Below, in pieces: positions 12,601 to 24,946 of a stretch of 64,000 nt of DNA. This DNA comes from Nemopilema nomurai (lineage: Eukaryota; Cnidaria; Scyphozoa; Rhizostomeae; Rhizostomatidae), in NCBI GenBank assembly GCA_003864495.1, contig PEDN01001361.1:186001-250000 (forward strand). Direction: 5' to 3'. The translations under genes and the position numbers were made by a program. The notes beneath the pieces were generated by a model, which saw only the letters and a list, made by a program, of their open reading frames with translations, was not told the origin of the DNA and did not search any database. The number at the start of each line of letters is the position of its first letter. The stretch's first letter is position 1.

Positions 12601-15600
12601 GAGACAACTTTCTAGCCTCCTTCTAGCTTCCTTCTAGCCTCCTTCTAGCCTCCTCCTAGCCTTCTAGGCAACCTTCAGGCCTTAAAACAGGCTTTAAAGT
12701 CTTGACGCACTCTCCTTTTGATACTGTAAGTTCAAGCAAAATATCTGGCCTTGTTTCATTATCTGCACAATTACAAATGGTAGAAGCTTTCTTCTTGGAA
12801 TCAATGGTAGACGTTGGTTTGAGTTGCCTTGGTGACTTTTCCCAAGCCTGTCATAAATATTTCTTCAATTGACACATTAACGTATTACCCTCTATTTGTT
12901 AATGAAATTCTTTTAACTCAAACTCGTTGTGCAGTTTTAACGTTTAGGTGATTTAACATGGTAACTGAGCAACGGTCTGAATTATTAGGCTAGGCATGCA
13001 CAATAGACTAGGGAATCAAAACTCGCATTGTGCCTTGAACAGAATTTTTTTATTGAATAGCTTAACTTGGATTTGAATTAAAAGGGCGAAACACCGGCGA
13101 TTCTACAATGCAACGGATAAAAATAAAACAGTGATTACACCGTGAAACCTAATTAATCTGCTACCTTGGGAAAAGGAAATATTAAAGGCAATTATTATCT
13201 GATAATTTACTAATGAAAATGAAATTTCACCCAACAACTTCCGACATGTTCACCACTGGGATAGTTCAATCACGAAAGCCTTTTCGGACGGAGCTTTAAA
13301 AACAAGAAACCGCTTGGACAGTCTTATCACATCCTTATATATATATCTTACCATACACTTGAGGCCCATAACTGCATATGGCAACGGTTCGTTGCTTCGT
13401 ATTGAAAAAGAGGTTTCTATAGTCGGGACTTGGGACATTCCGCCACTGAAAAGGATATTTAAATTTTAAACCCATTAAACTTTGACCATGTAAGAACCGA
13501 GAATATGACTTGTACAAAAGAAATGTATTTAATCTTATCAGATTTCTAGATCAAAAGTCGACCAGAGCCAGATAGGTAAACCACAAGCAAGAATGTCCTG
13601 AAAATGAACTTATGAATTCTTTGGCAGATGGACATATCCTAGCAACACGCCACAACTATAACCAATCTTAAAGAATAATTTTAAGAGAGAAGAGCTAGCG
13701 AAAAAAAGATGTAATCCGAAGAAAGAAAGGCTACATAGTCCCCATTGTGTGCAAGATATGCGAGTTCATTCCTGCCAAATTGCACATAACTCATTCTAAA
13801 TTGTTTCCCGGGTGGTCCACAGGCTTGCTGGACATAGCCAACAGAAAAGACATGCATTCTTTTGCTATGAAGCAAGTTGAGTAACATACTGATTCTAATG
13901 TACATAATTAAAGCAACAAAAAGTGATGAAAAATAGATGGTTTAGTCATGGTGTAAATGTAATATCTGTGAAATAAATAAACAGAAAGAAAAAGAAGCAT
14001 GAATATGAAGCTTTGCATTTTCTTTAATTAGGTTGGTTCCTTGGTCGATATTGTCATTAAGCTTGTATTGCTCCCAAACTTTCTAAACATAAATTATTCA
14101 CTGACATTAATCATCAAGCTAATTCAGGGAATCAATCAACAGTTATGTTTTATAGTGAAATTGAGAACATATGTTGACATTCCTGTAGAACCATTCAGGT
14201 TCTCACCCCATCCTCATAAAGCATACAGCAGTGAAGAAACAAACAGTTCAGTGATAATAAATATCAAAGCTAAAAATAAAGTTAAGTACTATACTAATAG
14301 AGTAATAGCTACAAAAATAATGAAAATGAATGAAAAGTAAAATTGACTCACACCTTAATACAACTGATAGTTGAATGATGTTAACATAGTTGACAAAGAT
14401 TTCAAAAACTGGCTAGACAGCAAAAGAATAGTAATGTGATCTTCTTTTACTATTGTCCACTTTTTCTCCAGTATGCAAGAGGGGTTCCCAACCACCTGAC
14501 ATATTAAAGTATGCCATTATGATTTTTTCCATGTTCCCCCATCCCGCATAGAATGGGCTTTTAAACAGGGGCCTATAAAGAGACCTTCGTGGCTTGCTCT
14601 ACACATTTTCCTGGTGCTATCTGATATAAATATTAATTGCTAAAACCCTGAAGAAAAAGAGCCAGAATCATTTGGCCACAATTTCACAGTCAATCAATTT
14701 ATTGTAAACACAAAATGAAGCTACCAAAAGATTACCTTGTTGAGGTCATTTTCAGAGTTGAATCCCAATCCATAAACATTGTTTGCTTTTGGGTCAGACC
14801 ACTGTCCAAACTTCTGTGATGTTTTTGTAAAAGTCATATTTGACATAATAACACTATTGACTAAGGCCTGCAAAAAAGCGGAACAAAATTTATGAGAAGC
14901 TTCCTCAAATAAGGAGGAAAGTTATCAATGTAACTAAAAAATATCTAGAAAAGTTATATTATCATTGAGCACTCATATCATATCAGTTTAAAAAGAGGCA
15001 TTACTACACAAGTTATATAGCTCATAATCTTGGAAACAAGTCTTGAAAACAAAGCTCTCTTTGGATACCTTCTTTTCAATCTAACTCAAACATCAACTCT
15101 TAGTTGAAAGAATTTTTTTCATATTCATGCTTATGTTAATCATGCTTACTAGTGATGTAACAAAGAAACATTTGGTTTTTGCAATATAAAAAATTAACAT
15201 CAAATGTATTATCGTCAACATTAATTTGCAATATAAAAAATTAACATCAAAATTAACACATTTTAGCATCAAGTGCAACATTAATAGCTTGACTAAATTC
15301 AGAAATGAATAGTCCAGTTCACTTCAACTCATTTCATTGGAAATTCCCCAACTAAAAAATTCTTCTAAAATCATTAGGTTAGAAAAAAATAAAGTAGTTA
15401 GGCTACAATTCAAATGTCAAGCATGCTGCCCAAAAAAGGGAATACTATTCAGCCTCTATAGAAAATTCATACAGAATTATATTCATAAAGCACACATTAA
15501 TGAGTAATGACACTCAAAGAATAGAAAGTTATCCGGCTACAAAGTGGCAGTATGCATCATGACAAATGATATAGTATTCAGATTTTAATATCATTTTCAT

Positions 15601-17935
15601 CCTCAAATACACTTCAATGCTGCAACAACAGTGCTGCATATTATGCTAGGACAAACAATTATAAAACAAGAACTGAACTTTGATTTTGTCCACACCTGAA
15701 AAGTTCTTTTTGGTAGATTTGGTAGAGAAAACCATAAAAGCAATTAATTAAGATGTTGACACAACCAAATCCTCAAAATTCTTCTTATTTGAATGTAAAA
15801 TATCTTCTAGCTTTTTTCAATTGTGGGTAAGGGCATTCTTAATTATTGATTAATGTAATAGATGCTATGTATTTTATTTGTAAACAAGTGGTAATACTTA
15901 TTGGGTATTTAGATACAGACATACTATAGTTAGGAAGTTAAACATGGACTAAAAAACCAGTTACCTAGACATCCAGATAACAATGCTACAAATAAGCAGG
16001 TGCAGAGGTAGAGACCTAAACAATAAAAACTGATGGGCCTTGGTATTTCAGTTTCATCCCCCTTGCGAGATACCACTTCAAAAAACTATTCAGAAATTCA
16101 GAAGCATCCAGCTGATTTACAAAAAGAATGCATTCTTTATGAAAGTTTACATAAACTCCCTTTTGAGCACATTGAGTATAATAACTAGGTTTAACAAGGA
16201 ATCCCAGAGAAGCTTTTATTTTCACTCAATTTTTGCCTAGCTTGTCTTGAATTCTCCAAGAAGACTAGACAACAGGAAAGATGTCATGAGACAATATAAG
16301 CCCTTGACAAATATACTCCCTGGGTGATGTGGTAATCCCCCTATTGTAAGGTGTATTGCAGTTCTTAATTCCAAAGGCTTACACAAAATTCTCTCATAAC
16401 AAAAACTTAATACCTGGCTTTAAAGTAACATAATGAAAGCAGCATGATATGGTCAATAGAAAAATTCAAGCTAAATTCTTAAGTGGTGAGAGACAAATGA
16501 AAAAATTTCCTATATATATCAAAACCTTAGCTAAAAAATGTAACTAATGTATAAAAACATTTTATAGATTTTAAACAAACTGCAGAAAAACTGTTAACTT
16601 TTTTTAAAAGTAGTTTAGAGATCCTTAAGCTATGGTGGCTTTTCAAATTGCTTTTAGAGACAAAAAACTTTGAAATATTTCCACAGCTTTATACAACTGA
16701 TGAAAGAATGTCAACAGGCCAATAGATGCTAAATTTAGATGAATAAAAGTGTTCTTCCCTAATCCAAGTAGTAAAGGAAAACTTGCACACAGATTTATTA
16801 TTAATGCAGTTTACAAGTTTGTCACCAAGACTTGATGTTTTGGTATAACAATACCTGCTATAGCAAGTACATAAATCCTTAAGCTATATTTTTCACCATT
16901 GGCCCTCAAGGTCCACCATCGTAGCTAAAAGGTAGCTAAGATAAGAAAAGTTGGGGCTTTATTGGCTCTAATATGCATGATGTCAAATAGGAAATCTAGC
17001 CATCATTAATCAAATTCTATAATGTTTTATGTCTGTAAAAACATCATGAGCTGGTACAAATCAGAAGCAGATATACCTTTTCTAGTTAGATGCATCAAAC
17101 AACACTGAATATGATATAACACAAATGATGTTGACGATTACAAGCTGATACATCACAACAACAAAATTAATTTTGAAACAATGAAGTCACTCTATAATTA
17201 ATATGGATGCAGTACTGGCATTTGCTTTCGTTATAAACCCAAACAACATTGATCAACACCGAATCCTAACATCGAATTTCTTGATAATACCATCCTGGAA
17301 ATCTCTCAGTGCACCACGTTATTTCAGGCCTAAAATCCATGCTGAAGTTTGTGTAACAACTGCGGTTGAAGTAATGTTTTCAGAATGCGGCTGTCGAAGC
17401 CCTTGATTGCCCGTTGAGAACGGTCTTTCGAAATTTATGCTGACTTATCTCAAATCTTCTTATACTTCCAACAAAAATTTAGCTTGGAGTTGTCTCATTC
17501 TGTTCGCATCTTTAACATATTATGGTCATACTGTTTTGTTTTGATTACAACTGGGGTCTTGATTTGTTGATGTGGGCCTATCCTTGAAAAGGGCCTAGAC
17601 ATCTGCAATTGCACTGTTGGAGGCCATTAAATCGATACAATTCTGGCTTACCTTTGATCCATCAACTGAAATGATTCTGAATAAATTTCTCGTTGCGTCG
17701 AAGTAAAATGAAACTATCACCGCTTGCTTCGATACGGGAAGCCATCTCTTTTTTGTTTCAGGGTCAATTTGAAAGACGTGGGCACTGGTAGAGTAAGTTG
17801 GTTGTTCTCTGGCGAAGAAAACAAATGGTTGATTAAAAACACGTTTGAAATGCTTCGAGTTAATAAATATGTATCAAGATATAATTCTAAGAGTAAGAGA
17901 ATGCAAGAATAGTTCTATGAATATACATACCCCAT
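9369..17935 (-). CDS. HOMER: Homer-family scaffold protein (EVH1 domain complete, C-terminus uncertain)
   Basis: Homer proteins bind PPxxF motifs in group I mGluR, IP3 receptor, ryanodine receptor and Shank partners through an N-terminal EVH1 domain, and tetramerise through a C-terminal coiled coil. Four exons join in phase: 17931-17935 (ATGGG, then donor GTATGT), 17652-17808, 14736-14867 and 9369-9656. The product starts [20 protein letters not shown] and contains [12 protein letters not shown] and VYGLGF. EVH1 residues W24, F14, F74, G89 and F90 stand at the same numbers as in mammalian Homer1. Exon 4 starts [13 protein letters not shown], matching the end of the EVH1 helix, and becomes serine-rich ([17 protein letters not shown]). 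It is open to a stop at 9369, giving 193 residues with no coiled coil. A donor-like GAG/GTTTGT inside exon 4 could lead to unseen coiled-coil exons. Introns are about 0.12, 2.8 and 5.1 kb. The family call is firm; the 3' end is not. Confidence 0.92.
10748..10786. repeat. 13-bp tandem repeat, three copies
   Basis: AAGTGGAAGACGC occurs three times head to tail; the first copy has AGG at its start. It lies in Homer intron 3, in a locally GC-richer segment (about 10560-10800). No function is evident. Confidence 0.85.
12038..12053 (+). repeat. poly-G run in Homer intron
   Basis: About 16 consecutive G follow GGAAGAGGAG. Similar G or C runs recur near 20371, 23243, 37106, 45405 and 56997. Such runs are prone to slippage and sequencing error, and could form G-quadruplex structure. 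Confidence 0.8.
12611..12667. repeat. 11-bp degenerate tandem repeat
   Basis: About five copies of CTAGCCTCCTT lie head to tail with single-base changes (CTTCC, CCTCC). The array is inside Homer intron 3 and leaves no open frame of note. Confidence 0.8.
15179..15250. repeat. direct duplication of a 24-bp AT-rich unit
   Basis: TTGCAATATAAAAAATTAAC plus ATCA occurs at about 15179-15202 and again at about 15226-15249, a spacing of 47 bases. It is within Homer intron 2. It looks like a local duplication with a diverged spacer. Confidence 0.8.
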
Positions 17936-19048
17936 TATGCGGATTATGTTCTCCTGAGAGCGAGCTCTGTGTAGTTGAGCAGTACGTAACTACCAGTCAC
18001 CTGCGGAATCAATGATTCAAAACTGTTTCGATGGGGGCAAGTTGTTCCTTGTCATCAGCTTCAAGGAGGTTCATCAAGAAAGGCTTTAAAGAGAGCACTG
18101 CACTCTATTATTCAGTTTACAACACCAATGAGTAATTTAATTACCATTGTTCGCATAACTTTGTAGGGTAGTAAAACTTTGATAATCCTAATTCAAAAAA
18201 GTTAAACAGGTAAACATGCAAGAAAAATGAAAGTCGCTTATAAGCAATGAAAGAATAGCAATGTGATCAGAAGCAGAAACTGTAAATTTTATCCCTGATC
18301 CGAAATGTAACTTCTTTGCTAAAAGTCTTCAATGCAACTGGTAAGCAGCAATGTGATAGAAAGGGGTCTTGTATCTCAACTCCTAGCCTCTAGCCTCTTG
18401 TAAAGATAGATCTAAAGTTAAGAATAATCATTTTCGTTGTCACTTTCAACAAATGTGAAGCTCCATTTCAATTTTCCAGAAGCTGACACATACGTTTCAT
18501 GCAGACGCCGTTTCAAAGCAATGTTTGGCAGCTGATATTACAAGTATGTGGGCTTTGTTAGCTAAGATAAGGCCGCTGATGATGTTCAACTGGAAATTCT
18601 ATAAATTGGTTCCCAAGACAGCAATTCGAAAAGCAATCAATTCATGATTGATTTGTCACTGCTACTCAAATCTGGTGCTTTCGTGTTAATATTTCTCTGA
18701 GGTGTTTAATATCTTGGAAAACAATGACATCGATATCATGAGGGCGGCTGTCGAAAGTGCTTCAGATTTTCTTTACCAACTGAACACTGTAATGTTCTAT
18801 TTTCAACTGGGAATCAAGAAAATTGCACATTCTTCTTCTATATGATCTTGAAAGAAGAATTAAGTCTCATTTGAAATCTCAATCGATAGATACTTTAGCA
18901 CACTAGTTTTCCCATTTATGATTACTTTCTGGCTGAATTTAACAAGTATGGCGGTAACTTTATGGGACCACTTTTGTGTCCAGTCCACCCTTTGCCATCC
19001 GATCGATTGTTCATCAAATGAATGACCAGTGACGCGTTTATCCATATT

Positions 19049-19130
19049 TTTAACTTCAGGGGGCCCTAGCCAAGTTTTGAAAAACCTACATAAAGTGTTG
19101 TTCAAGAATTGAGCAGTATGTCACAAATTT
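19049..19130. repeat. dispersed repeat copy, related to 35680-35765
   Basis: TTTTTAACTTCAGGGGGCCC is followed by TAGCCAAG, CCTACATAAAGTGTTGTT and AGCAGTATG. The copy at about 35680-35765 has the same order of motifs (GACTTCAGGGGGCCTAAGCA, CCTATACAAAATGCTGTT, AGTAGCATG). The two are clearly related but diverged, so this is an interspersed element rather than a local duplication. Confidence 0.65.
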
Positions 19131-20426
19131 GTTTGATTTATTTCAAGGGATTCGGGTCCATGATCCTGGCAGTCATAAAATGCGGACCTGTGAATTGCAC
19201 TTTTCATATATGAATCCTAGTCTAGTTTAAGCCGTTCAATGGAGTTAAGTGCAATCTGTTTGTTTTGATTTGGAAACAATTAAGATAATCATCTCTTTCT
19301 ACTTTTTATAACAGATTTAGATGATACAACAATGAAATAGCACTGACAATAGCTGCCCGAAGGCTAAAAAAGAAGACTCAAAAGCTCTTGATAAAACTTT
19401 ACATGCTAAGTCATTCTTTGCTATTCTTCTGCAACTATGATAACTGCTAGCAATAAACGAGGTAAGGGGCAAAAGAGGAGTGGGGGTAATGGGTTTGGTT
19501 GCGCCCTCTTTTGCAAAGTCAAAGCCTTTAGAGCAATATTGCCATTATGCCAAGTCTCTTAGCTGAGCTTGTTCTTCGAGCTAGAAGCTTTCTCGATGGT
19601 TGTCGAAGTCTATGGTTGCACAAACCAATGGCATAAATCTCGGGCAACTTTGCCACTCAAAGCAAATAAATTGGAGAAAATAAATTGGACTGACTGATGC
19701 AACCAACTAAATGTGAGTTCTTTTAAAATCCAAGATGCATTGCACGCTAAGGTAGTCTTTTAAAATCTCAGATCCAACTGTAGATCTACACGTTAAAGGC
19801 AAGATTAATTATTCAAGTGCTAATCTCACAGTGAACTATTTTGATAATACATTAGGCAATTACGCTAATGCAAAACCATTAATCAGCTGCAAGATCAGAG
19901 ATGAACAGATAACACGAAGAAACAATGAGACTTCATAAAAGAATCCTCTGCACGAAAAAATCCCTAGTGTATAAGTAATGAATATTCTCAGAAGTTTTTT
20001 AAAATTAAATAAGGGAGATTTCCAATCCGTTAGTGTAATGTTATTATCGCTCCACACCCTTAGGGCCTCGCAGCTGCCTTCCATTCCAACACTTCTTGGC
20101 TCTTACTCGCTTCTGGTAAACAGGAAAAGAAGCCCTAATGAATCTTTGGTTGTCGACAAGATGTCTTTGTCCCCAGACTAATCTGCGAATTCTTCTACTA
20201 GACGAAGGGGCGACACCTTGAGAGACTTGCTCCAGGTTCCAGTCCCACCTTTCCTGAGTCGTCACCAACAAAATATGTGAAATTTTGCGCCAAAGATTCA
20301 AAAGATGAAATGACGACCTGGACCCGAATGAGAACTTGTAACACCGTGGCTAATAGAACAGGGGACATTTTGGGGGTGGGGGGGCCGTTATGTGGTAAGA
20401 ATGATAAATTGCGGGGAATTATAATA

Positions 20427-20492
20427 GTCAGTTCTGTAAATAGTCAGTTCTGTAAATTGCCAGTTCTGTAAATTGCCAGTTCTGTAAATTGC
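20427..20492. repeat. 16-bp tandem repeat, four copies
   Basis: CAGTTCTGTAAATTGC is repeated about four times; the first copy reads AAATAGT instead of AAATTGC. The spacing is exact in the last three copies. No gene overlaps it. Confidence 0.9.
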
Positions 20493-22535
20493 CCTCTAAC
20501 AGTTTAATGAAAATGACTGTTGATAACGATGACCAAAAACTTCTGGAGTATGTGAAAAATGTTACTTTACACCGTTCAAGACTGCGTTTTGTTACAGGCA
20601 GGAAATGTGAACCACAAAGCCCTTTGCTTCTTTGCGGGTAAACAAAGGAACTGCACCACCTCAACGCGATGCAAGAAGAGGAAGTAAAAGAATTCCAGAA
20701 AGCAGAGTCAAAGTAACCCCAATTTCCTGGGCATGGATTGAATTCTTCAATTTCCGCATCGTGGTTTTGAAACTCTGCCCTCGTGTTAAACCCCAATAAA
20801 ATGACATTTGTTTGATCAAACGCCAGAAATTAGTGACATTTTACTCTGATTACAGTTTCGGACGATCAACGGAATCCGAGCTCCTTTTGAAGTATGGCAT
20901 TTAACGGGGATGACTGAGGTTGCAGAGTGAACCTCAAGTTGCGAACTCAGGGTCGTGTATACATTTAATTAGCTCCTCCCCAACGCATACACGGTTCGCA
21001 GGCCTGTGCGCATTAACTAACATTAATCTCATCTTATTTCATAATTCCACTAACGAAAGTCTCACTGGATCAGCTGATATCTAAAAGTAGCTATGGCCGA
21101 TCAAGTCTCGTGGATTATTATCCAGAAATTCTAATGCTGTGTAGGTTTTTATGCATTCCTTTATAGATTTGCCTGCGGTTGAACGAATAACACGTGAGCT
21201 TGTCGGTATTATGTCAAATCAAGGTTGAAATGAACGGATCAAGAAATCAAAGCCTTAAATCTGCAGCACATGACTCGAAATACTTAATAAATCAAGGAGA
21301 TAAAAGTATATTGCCCTCACCACAATAGATGCAGAAAGGTACAGGCAAGAGTGATTAAGTTAAAAATATGGTCTAAATATAAATTCGATCTGGTTGCTAT
21401 GAGATGTGGAGTCTTAAACTCGTAACAAAATCATGATCAATCAATTTCCAATGGCGAATATTTCATAAATTCGTCGCTAGTACAAGCTTTGTGTCATAGA
21501 GACATCACGTTCTCAAATAACTTGAATTAATTGCAAAAATGAAGGATAGAAAATGGTAATAAGATAGATTGGTAGTGCTGACTTCGCGTTATCAAGTTTC
21601 CATGGTATTGGCACAATATGTACGATGTTCTTTGACCTCGGGTAAAACGTTTCAAACATTGCCATAGCCCGTCGTAATGGTGACAGATCTTTGGCACTGT
21701 GGATGCAACTAAAATGTGACGTCATCGTATAGGCTCACCTTCAGAACAACACACATGGATCTGTGCTTTTGATGTTTACTGTCAAGTTGTGAAAAATATT
21801 GTTTCATGAAAACTAAACATAAATTTGCTCAGAATAAGAGAACAAAAACAGATATGACGCAAGGCAACATTTGTAAACTTTTCAGGAAGGAATAGAACAA
21901 CCTAAGTTAAAAACTGCAACATTAATGATGTAAAAACATGCAGAAAAGATAAATCTACATGAGCAAATTGAAAGGTCTTTCTAAGGCCATGGAGAAAAGC
22001 TTACGGGGCTTAAAAAGGGGAAAAGAGAGGTCTAAAGGTGGTCTAAAGAGAAAAAAATAAATAGAAGGTGGTACGACCGAAGTAGACAAAGCTTCAGATT
22101 CCATGATAGCTGGCTGTATTTCTGAAAATGCACCAAAACGATGATGCGAGGTTAAGGCAAAATGGCAGGACACAAGCTTAACTCAGTAATTCATACAAGG
22201 CCAAAAAAATTATAATCAAATTCAAACAGTCATATATATTTAGTCCTGTTAGTCATCTGTCAAATGTCCTTGTTCACTGGGAGCTATTACGGAGTTTCCA
22301 AATAGGTTCTATGATGATACTATTTCAGTTGGGAATCCGGCAAAGGAATTGCCTGCTACGGTCAAAAGTAGTAAACATCGTTTAAAAACATCACTTCGAA
22401 GATTGAACCTTTCAACAAACGATCCTTAAACAATACAGCACTTATGTCATAAACATTGCCCTTAGAGACGGCTATCGCCCAACCGGACTGTTCAATGATT
22501 AGTGAAAATGTCGTCCTGCCACCTAAACAACCTAG

Positions 22536-24923
22536 TTAACTACAATGATCTCCGTTTAGACTACTATCCTTCGAGCTTGCATTTACGGTACCAATGCTAA
22601 CGGCATCTGAAGCTGGTGCCCAGTCCGTGTCGCTATCGCTGTCGTTTTCACTATCGTCCATACCCATAAGGTCCACGAGAGTCTGGCTTAAAGGTTGTTT
22701 GGTCCTCGCTTTCTTCTTCTGTTGAGGAACGCTTTTCACAGACTTCTTACGCGACGTCTTCTTGATCGGTTTCCATTCGTTGTCTTCGCTGTTAGAGTCT
22801 TCGTCATCATCTTCAAAATCTCCTACTAAAGCAGCCTGCCATGACAAGCTCTCCTTCGCAACGTCTGAATCAATGGATTCATCTTCGTCACTCCCAGAAT
22901 CAGTTATTCGTTCCTCCTTTATAGCAAACTGGCTCATGTCGTCATCTTCTCGGTCAATGTCTACCTCGTTCTTCACAGAAATTTCTTCTTCATCATCAGA
23001 ATCGTCCTTCCCGTCATTCCCTTCCTGGTTGCTCTCCATTGAGGAAGATTCATCTTCGCTGCTGAGAAGACCGTCCAACTCTTCATCGTCATCTTCTTCG
23101 TACTCATACTCACGTGGTGTCTCCAACAAATATCCTGTAACAACCAAATGCATCAATATCTTCAAATGAGCCCTACAAGTCAATGGGCACCGGGAATGGT
23201 CTTGATACCTTGGGCATCCTCCTTAAGGGTGCCCCGAATAAGGGAGGGGGGGGGGATTCAGGAAGAATGGAAACGATTCAAGAATTCTTAGTACTGGGAT
23301 TAGCTGCTCTTCTAAATTTCGAAAAATACTTTGCGTGCAAAACAAGGGTTCGAGAGCTGTGCTGCCTCTTTTGCAGACATTATAACAAAGATGGGGCAAG
23401 TCTATTAAACTAACAGCGTTGTCGGCTCTAAAGTGAATTGTGGCAAAAAGAGGTATGAATGCTCAGAATGCTATCCTAATACTCACAAACTTTCTTCTCT
23501 TTCCAAAAAACAAAAGCATAAAACCATGAAATTCTACTTTGGCGAACGTGTTAGTGAAGTCAGATCTCAAGTCATGTGACTTATCGCAAGCTCTTACAGT
23601 TTACGAAAAACTTTTCTCCTTCAACGCTACACCCTCTTTGTCACACACAGATTACTTTAAGCATATGGCAAATTGAGACACATCCTAGATATTTTCCTTG
23701 CGATGAACGAGTGAATAAAGAGACCTTATGCCTAAACATTTAGCGCTTAAAAGGTCAGTGCTGGAAACCACAGCTCTACGTGGACCCAAAGCATTAAAAG
23801 GTAAGGACAAAAGATGGGGGAGCAGACGGGATAACCCAGTCTGATTTTGAATCCTGTTCTCTAAAATACCCAGGCTTAAAAGTAGCAAACCAGACTAAGG
23901 AGAAATCCGAGAGAATGCTTGCTCAATCAAGAAGAATCTTTATTTACAAACGCTGTGGTAACCAAATTCTACTTAATCCTGCAGTAAGTGTTCAATTAAA
24001 TGCTACTATGAAACTTTTATTGAGGTCTGAGCCTTTAAACTTTCATCAAAGTTTGTCCTAAAAACAAAACATAATACTCCCCTTATTATTAGACATTCGC
24101 ATAACTCATGTGGTTGAGCATCTTATAGCCCCTTTCCAGTACAAAGTCTCCATGATAGAGCTTTTCAGTACTATTTTTTCTAAGTTTGATCGAGCAGTAG
24201 ATACCTGTTAAATGTACATCTCCTCCATTTCCTTGTAGGAAAAATTTAACTTCTTCTCCTTCAGTGAAATTTAGATCAAGTGCTTGTTGTGGGATTCTCC
24301 CAGCTTGCAATGTACAGATTGCATATTCAGCTTTGTCGCTCTCCACCATGACTGTTGTTGCCTCTGCTGTATTGGTAAAACCTAAGGCTGCCATTGATAT
24401 GTGAAAAGGCATTTCCACAATCTGGCTGTAGACTTTTCCTGGCTCCAGGGTTATACCTAAATCATTTAAATGTATGAATTCAGATCTGCTCGGCTAAAAT
24501 AACCACAAATTAACACTCCAGACTTATTCAGATTCTGACATACAACGTTGCCAGAAGCTGCAAAATTACAGTTGAGGGAAAATGCCTTTGTTATGAATGA
24601 CTTGTTATTTCCAATTTCAGCCCAACATTAAAAAACACTTAGCCTTTGCACACAGGAATGACAAAAACTTGATGCATAAATACTGGTGGAGCTTGCCAGT
24701 GAATGTGTTTTCCATCGTGTCTAGAAACAGATGGTTTGATGGGTTTGGAAGAACTTAGTAAAATCAAATGGCACACTAACTTGAACAGAACCTCCATCCA
24801 AAAAAAGTGTCTGAAGATGGATCTGAAGAAATTATTGCTCAATTGTACCCTTGTTGTCAAAATGTCAAGAAAAGTAATATCAACAAAACATGCAACTGCT
24901 GCAGGCTACTTACCCCAAAACAT
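22536..24923 (-). CDS. nucleoplasmin-like (FKBP39/46 N-terminal type) acidic nuclear protein, no FKBP domain
   Basis: Three coding exons join in phase 1: 24914-24923 (ATGTTTTGGG, donor GTAAGT), 24205-24456 (acceptor TTTAG, donor GTATCT) and 22536-23134 (acceptor TTACAG, stop at 22536). The 286-residue product begins MFWGITLEPGKVYSQIVEMP and includes FHISMAALG, LDLNFTEGEEVKFFL and VHLTGY. This is the pattern of the nucleoplasmin-like domain at the N-terminus of insect FKBP39/46, a histone-chaperone fold. Residues from about 96 on are acidic blocks (EYEYEEDDDEELDG, DDSDDEEE, DFEDDDEDSNSEDNE), then a basic stretch at about 209-233 (KKTSRKK, QQKKKARTK) likely to be a nuclear signal, then a Ser/Asp-rich end. 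The FKBP prolyl isomerase domain is absent. It likely acts as a nuclear histone or ribosomal-protein chaperone (inferred). The ATG exon has its own acceptor, so there is a 5' untranslated exon upstream. Confidence 0.85.
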
Positions 24924-24946
24924 TGTGATTAAAGAAACATCAAACT
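24914..24946 (-). CDS. start exon of the nucleoplasmin-like gene, with a 3-codon upstream frame
   Basis: The exon is 33 bases long, bounded by TTTATTTCAG above 24946 and GTAAGT below 24914. It carries 23 bases of leader and 10 coding bases (M-F-W-G). Inside the leader is ATG TTT CTT TAA, a minimal upstream open frame ending five bases before the true ATG. This could damp translation, provided the exon start is as read. Confidence 0.6.

Larger units (their letters stand above)
17936..22535. other. intergenic region between Homer and the acidic nuclear protein gene
   Basis: This stretch is upstream of Homer exon 1 and downstream of the nucleoplasmin-like gene; both genes are on the minus strand. 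I see no convincing exon. It holds a diverged copy of a dispersed repeat at about 19049-19130, a 16-bp tandem repeat at 20427-20492 and a G-rich run near 20371. The Homer promoter and 5' untranslated sequence should lie just above 17935. Confidence 0.5.

Noticed and set aside
22762..23169. Serine-rich plus-strand frame of 135 residues
   Set aside because: It is the antisense reading of the acidic exon: GAA/GAT codons become TTC/ATC and poly-Ser. The minus-strand exon has splice sites in phase with a known fold.
24089..24204. Continuation of the nucleoplasmin-like frame past the VHLTG motif to a stop at 24089
   Set aside because: A donor at 24204 (G followed by GTATCT) joins in phase to an exon reading GYLLETP, which restores the expected HLTGY pattern; the read-through end is intron sequence.
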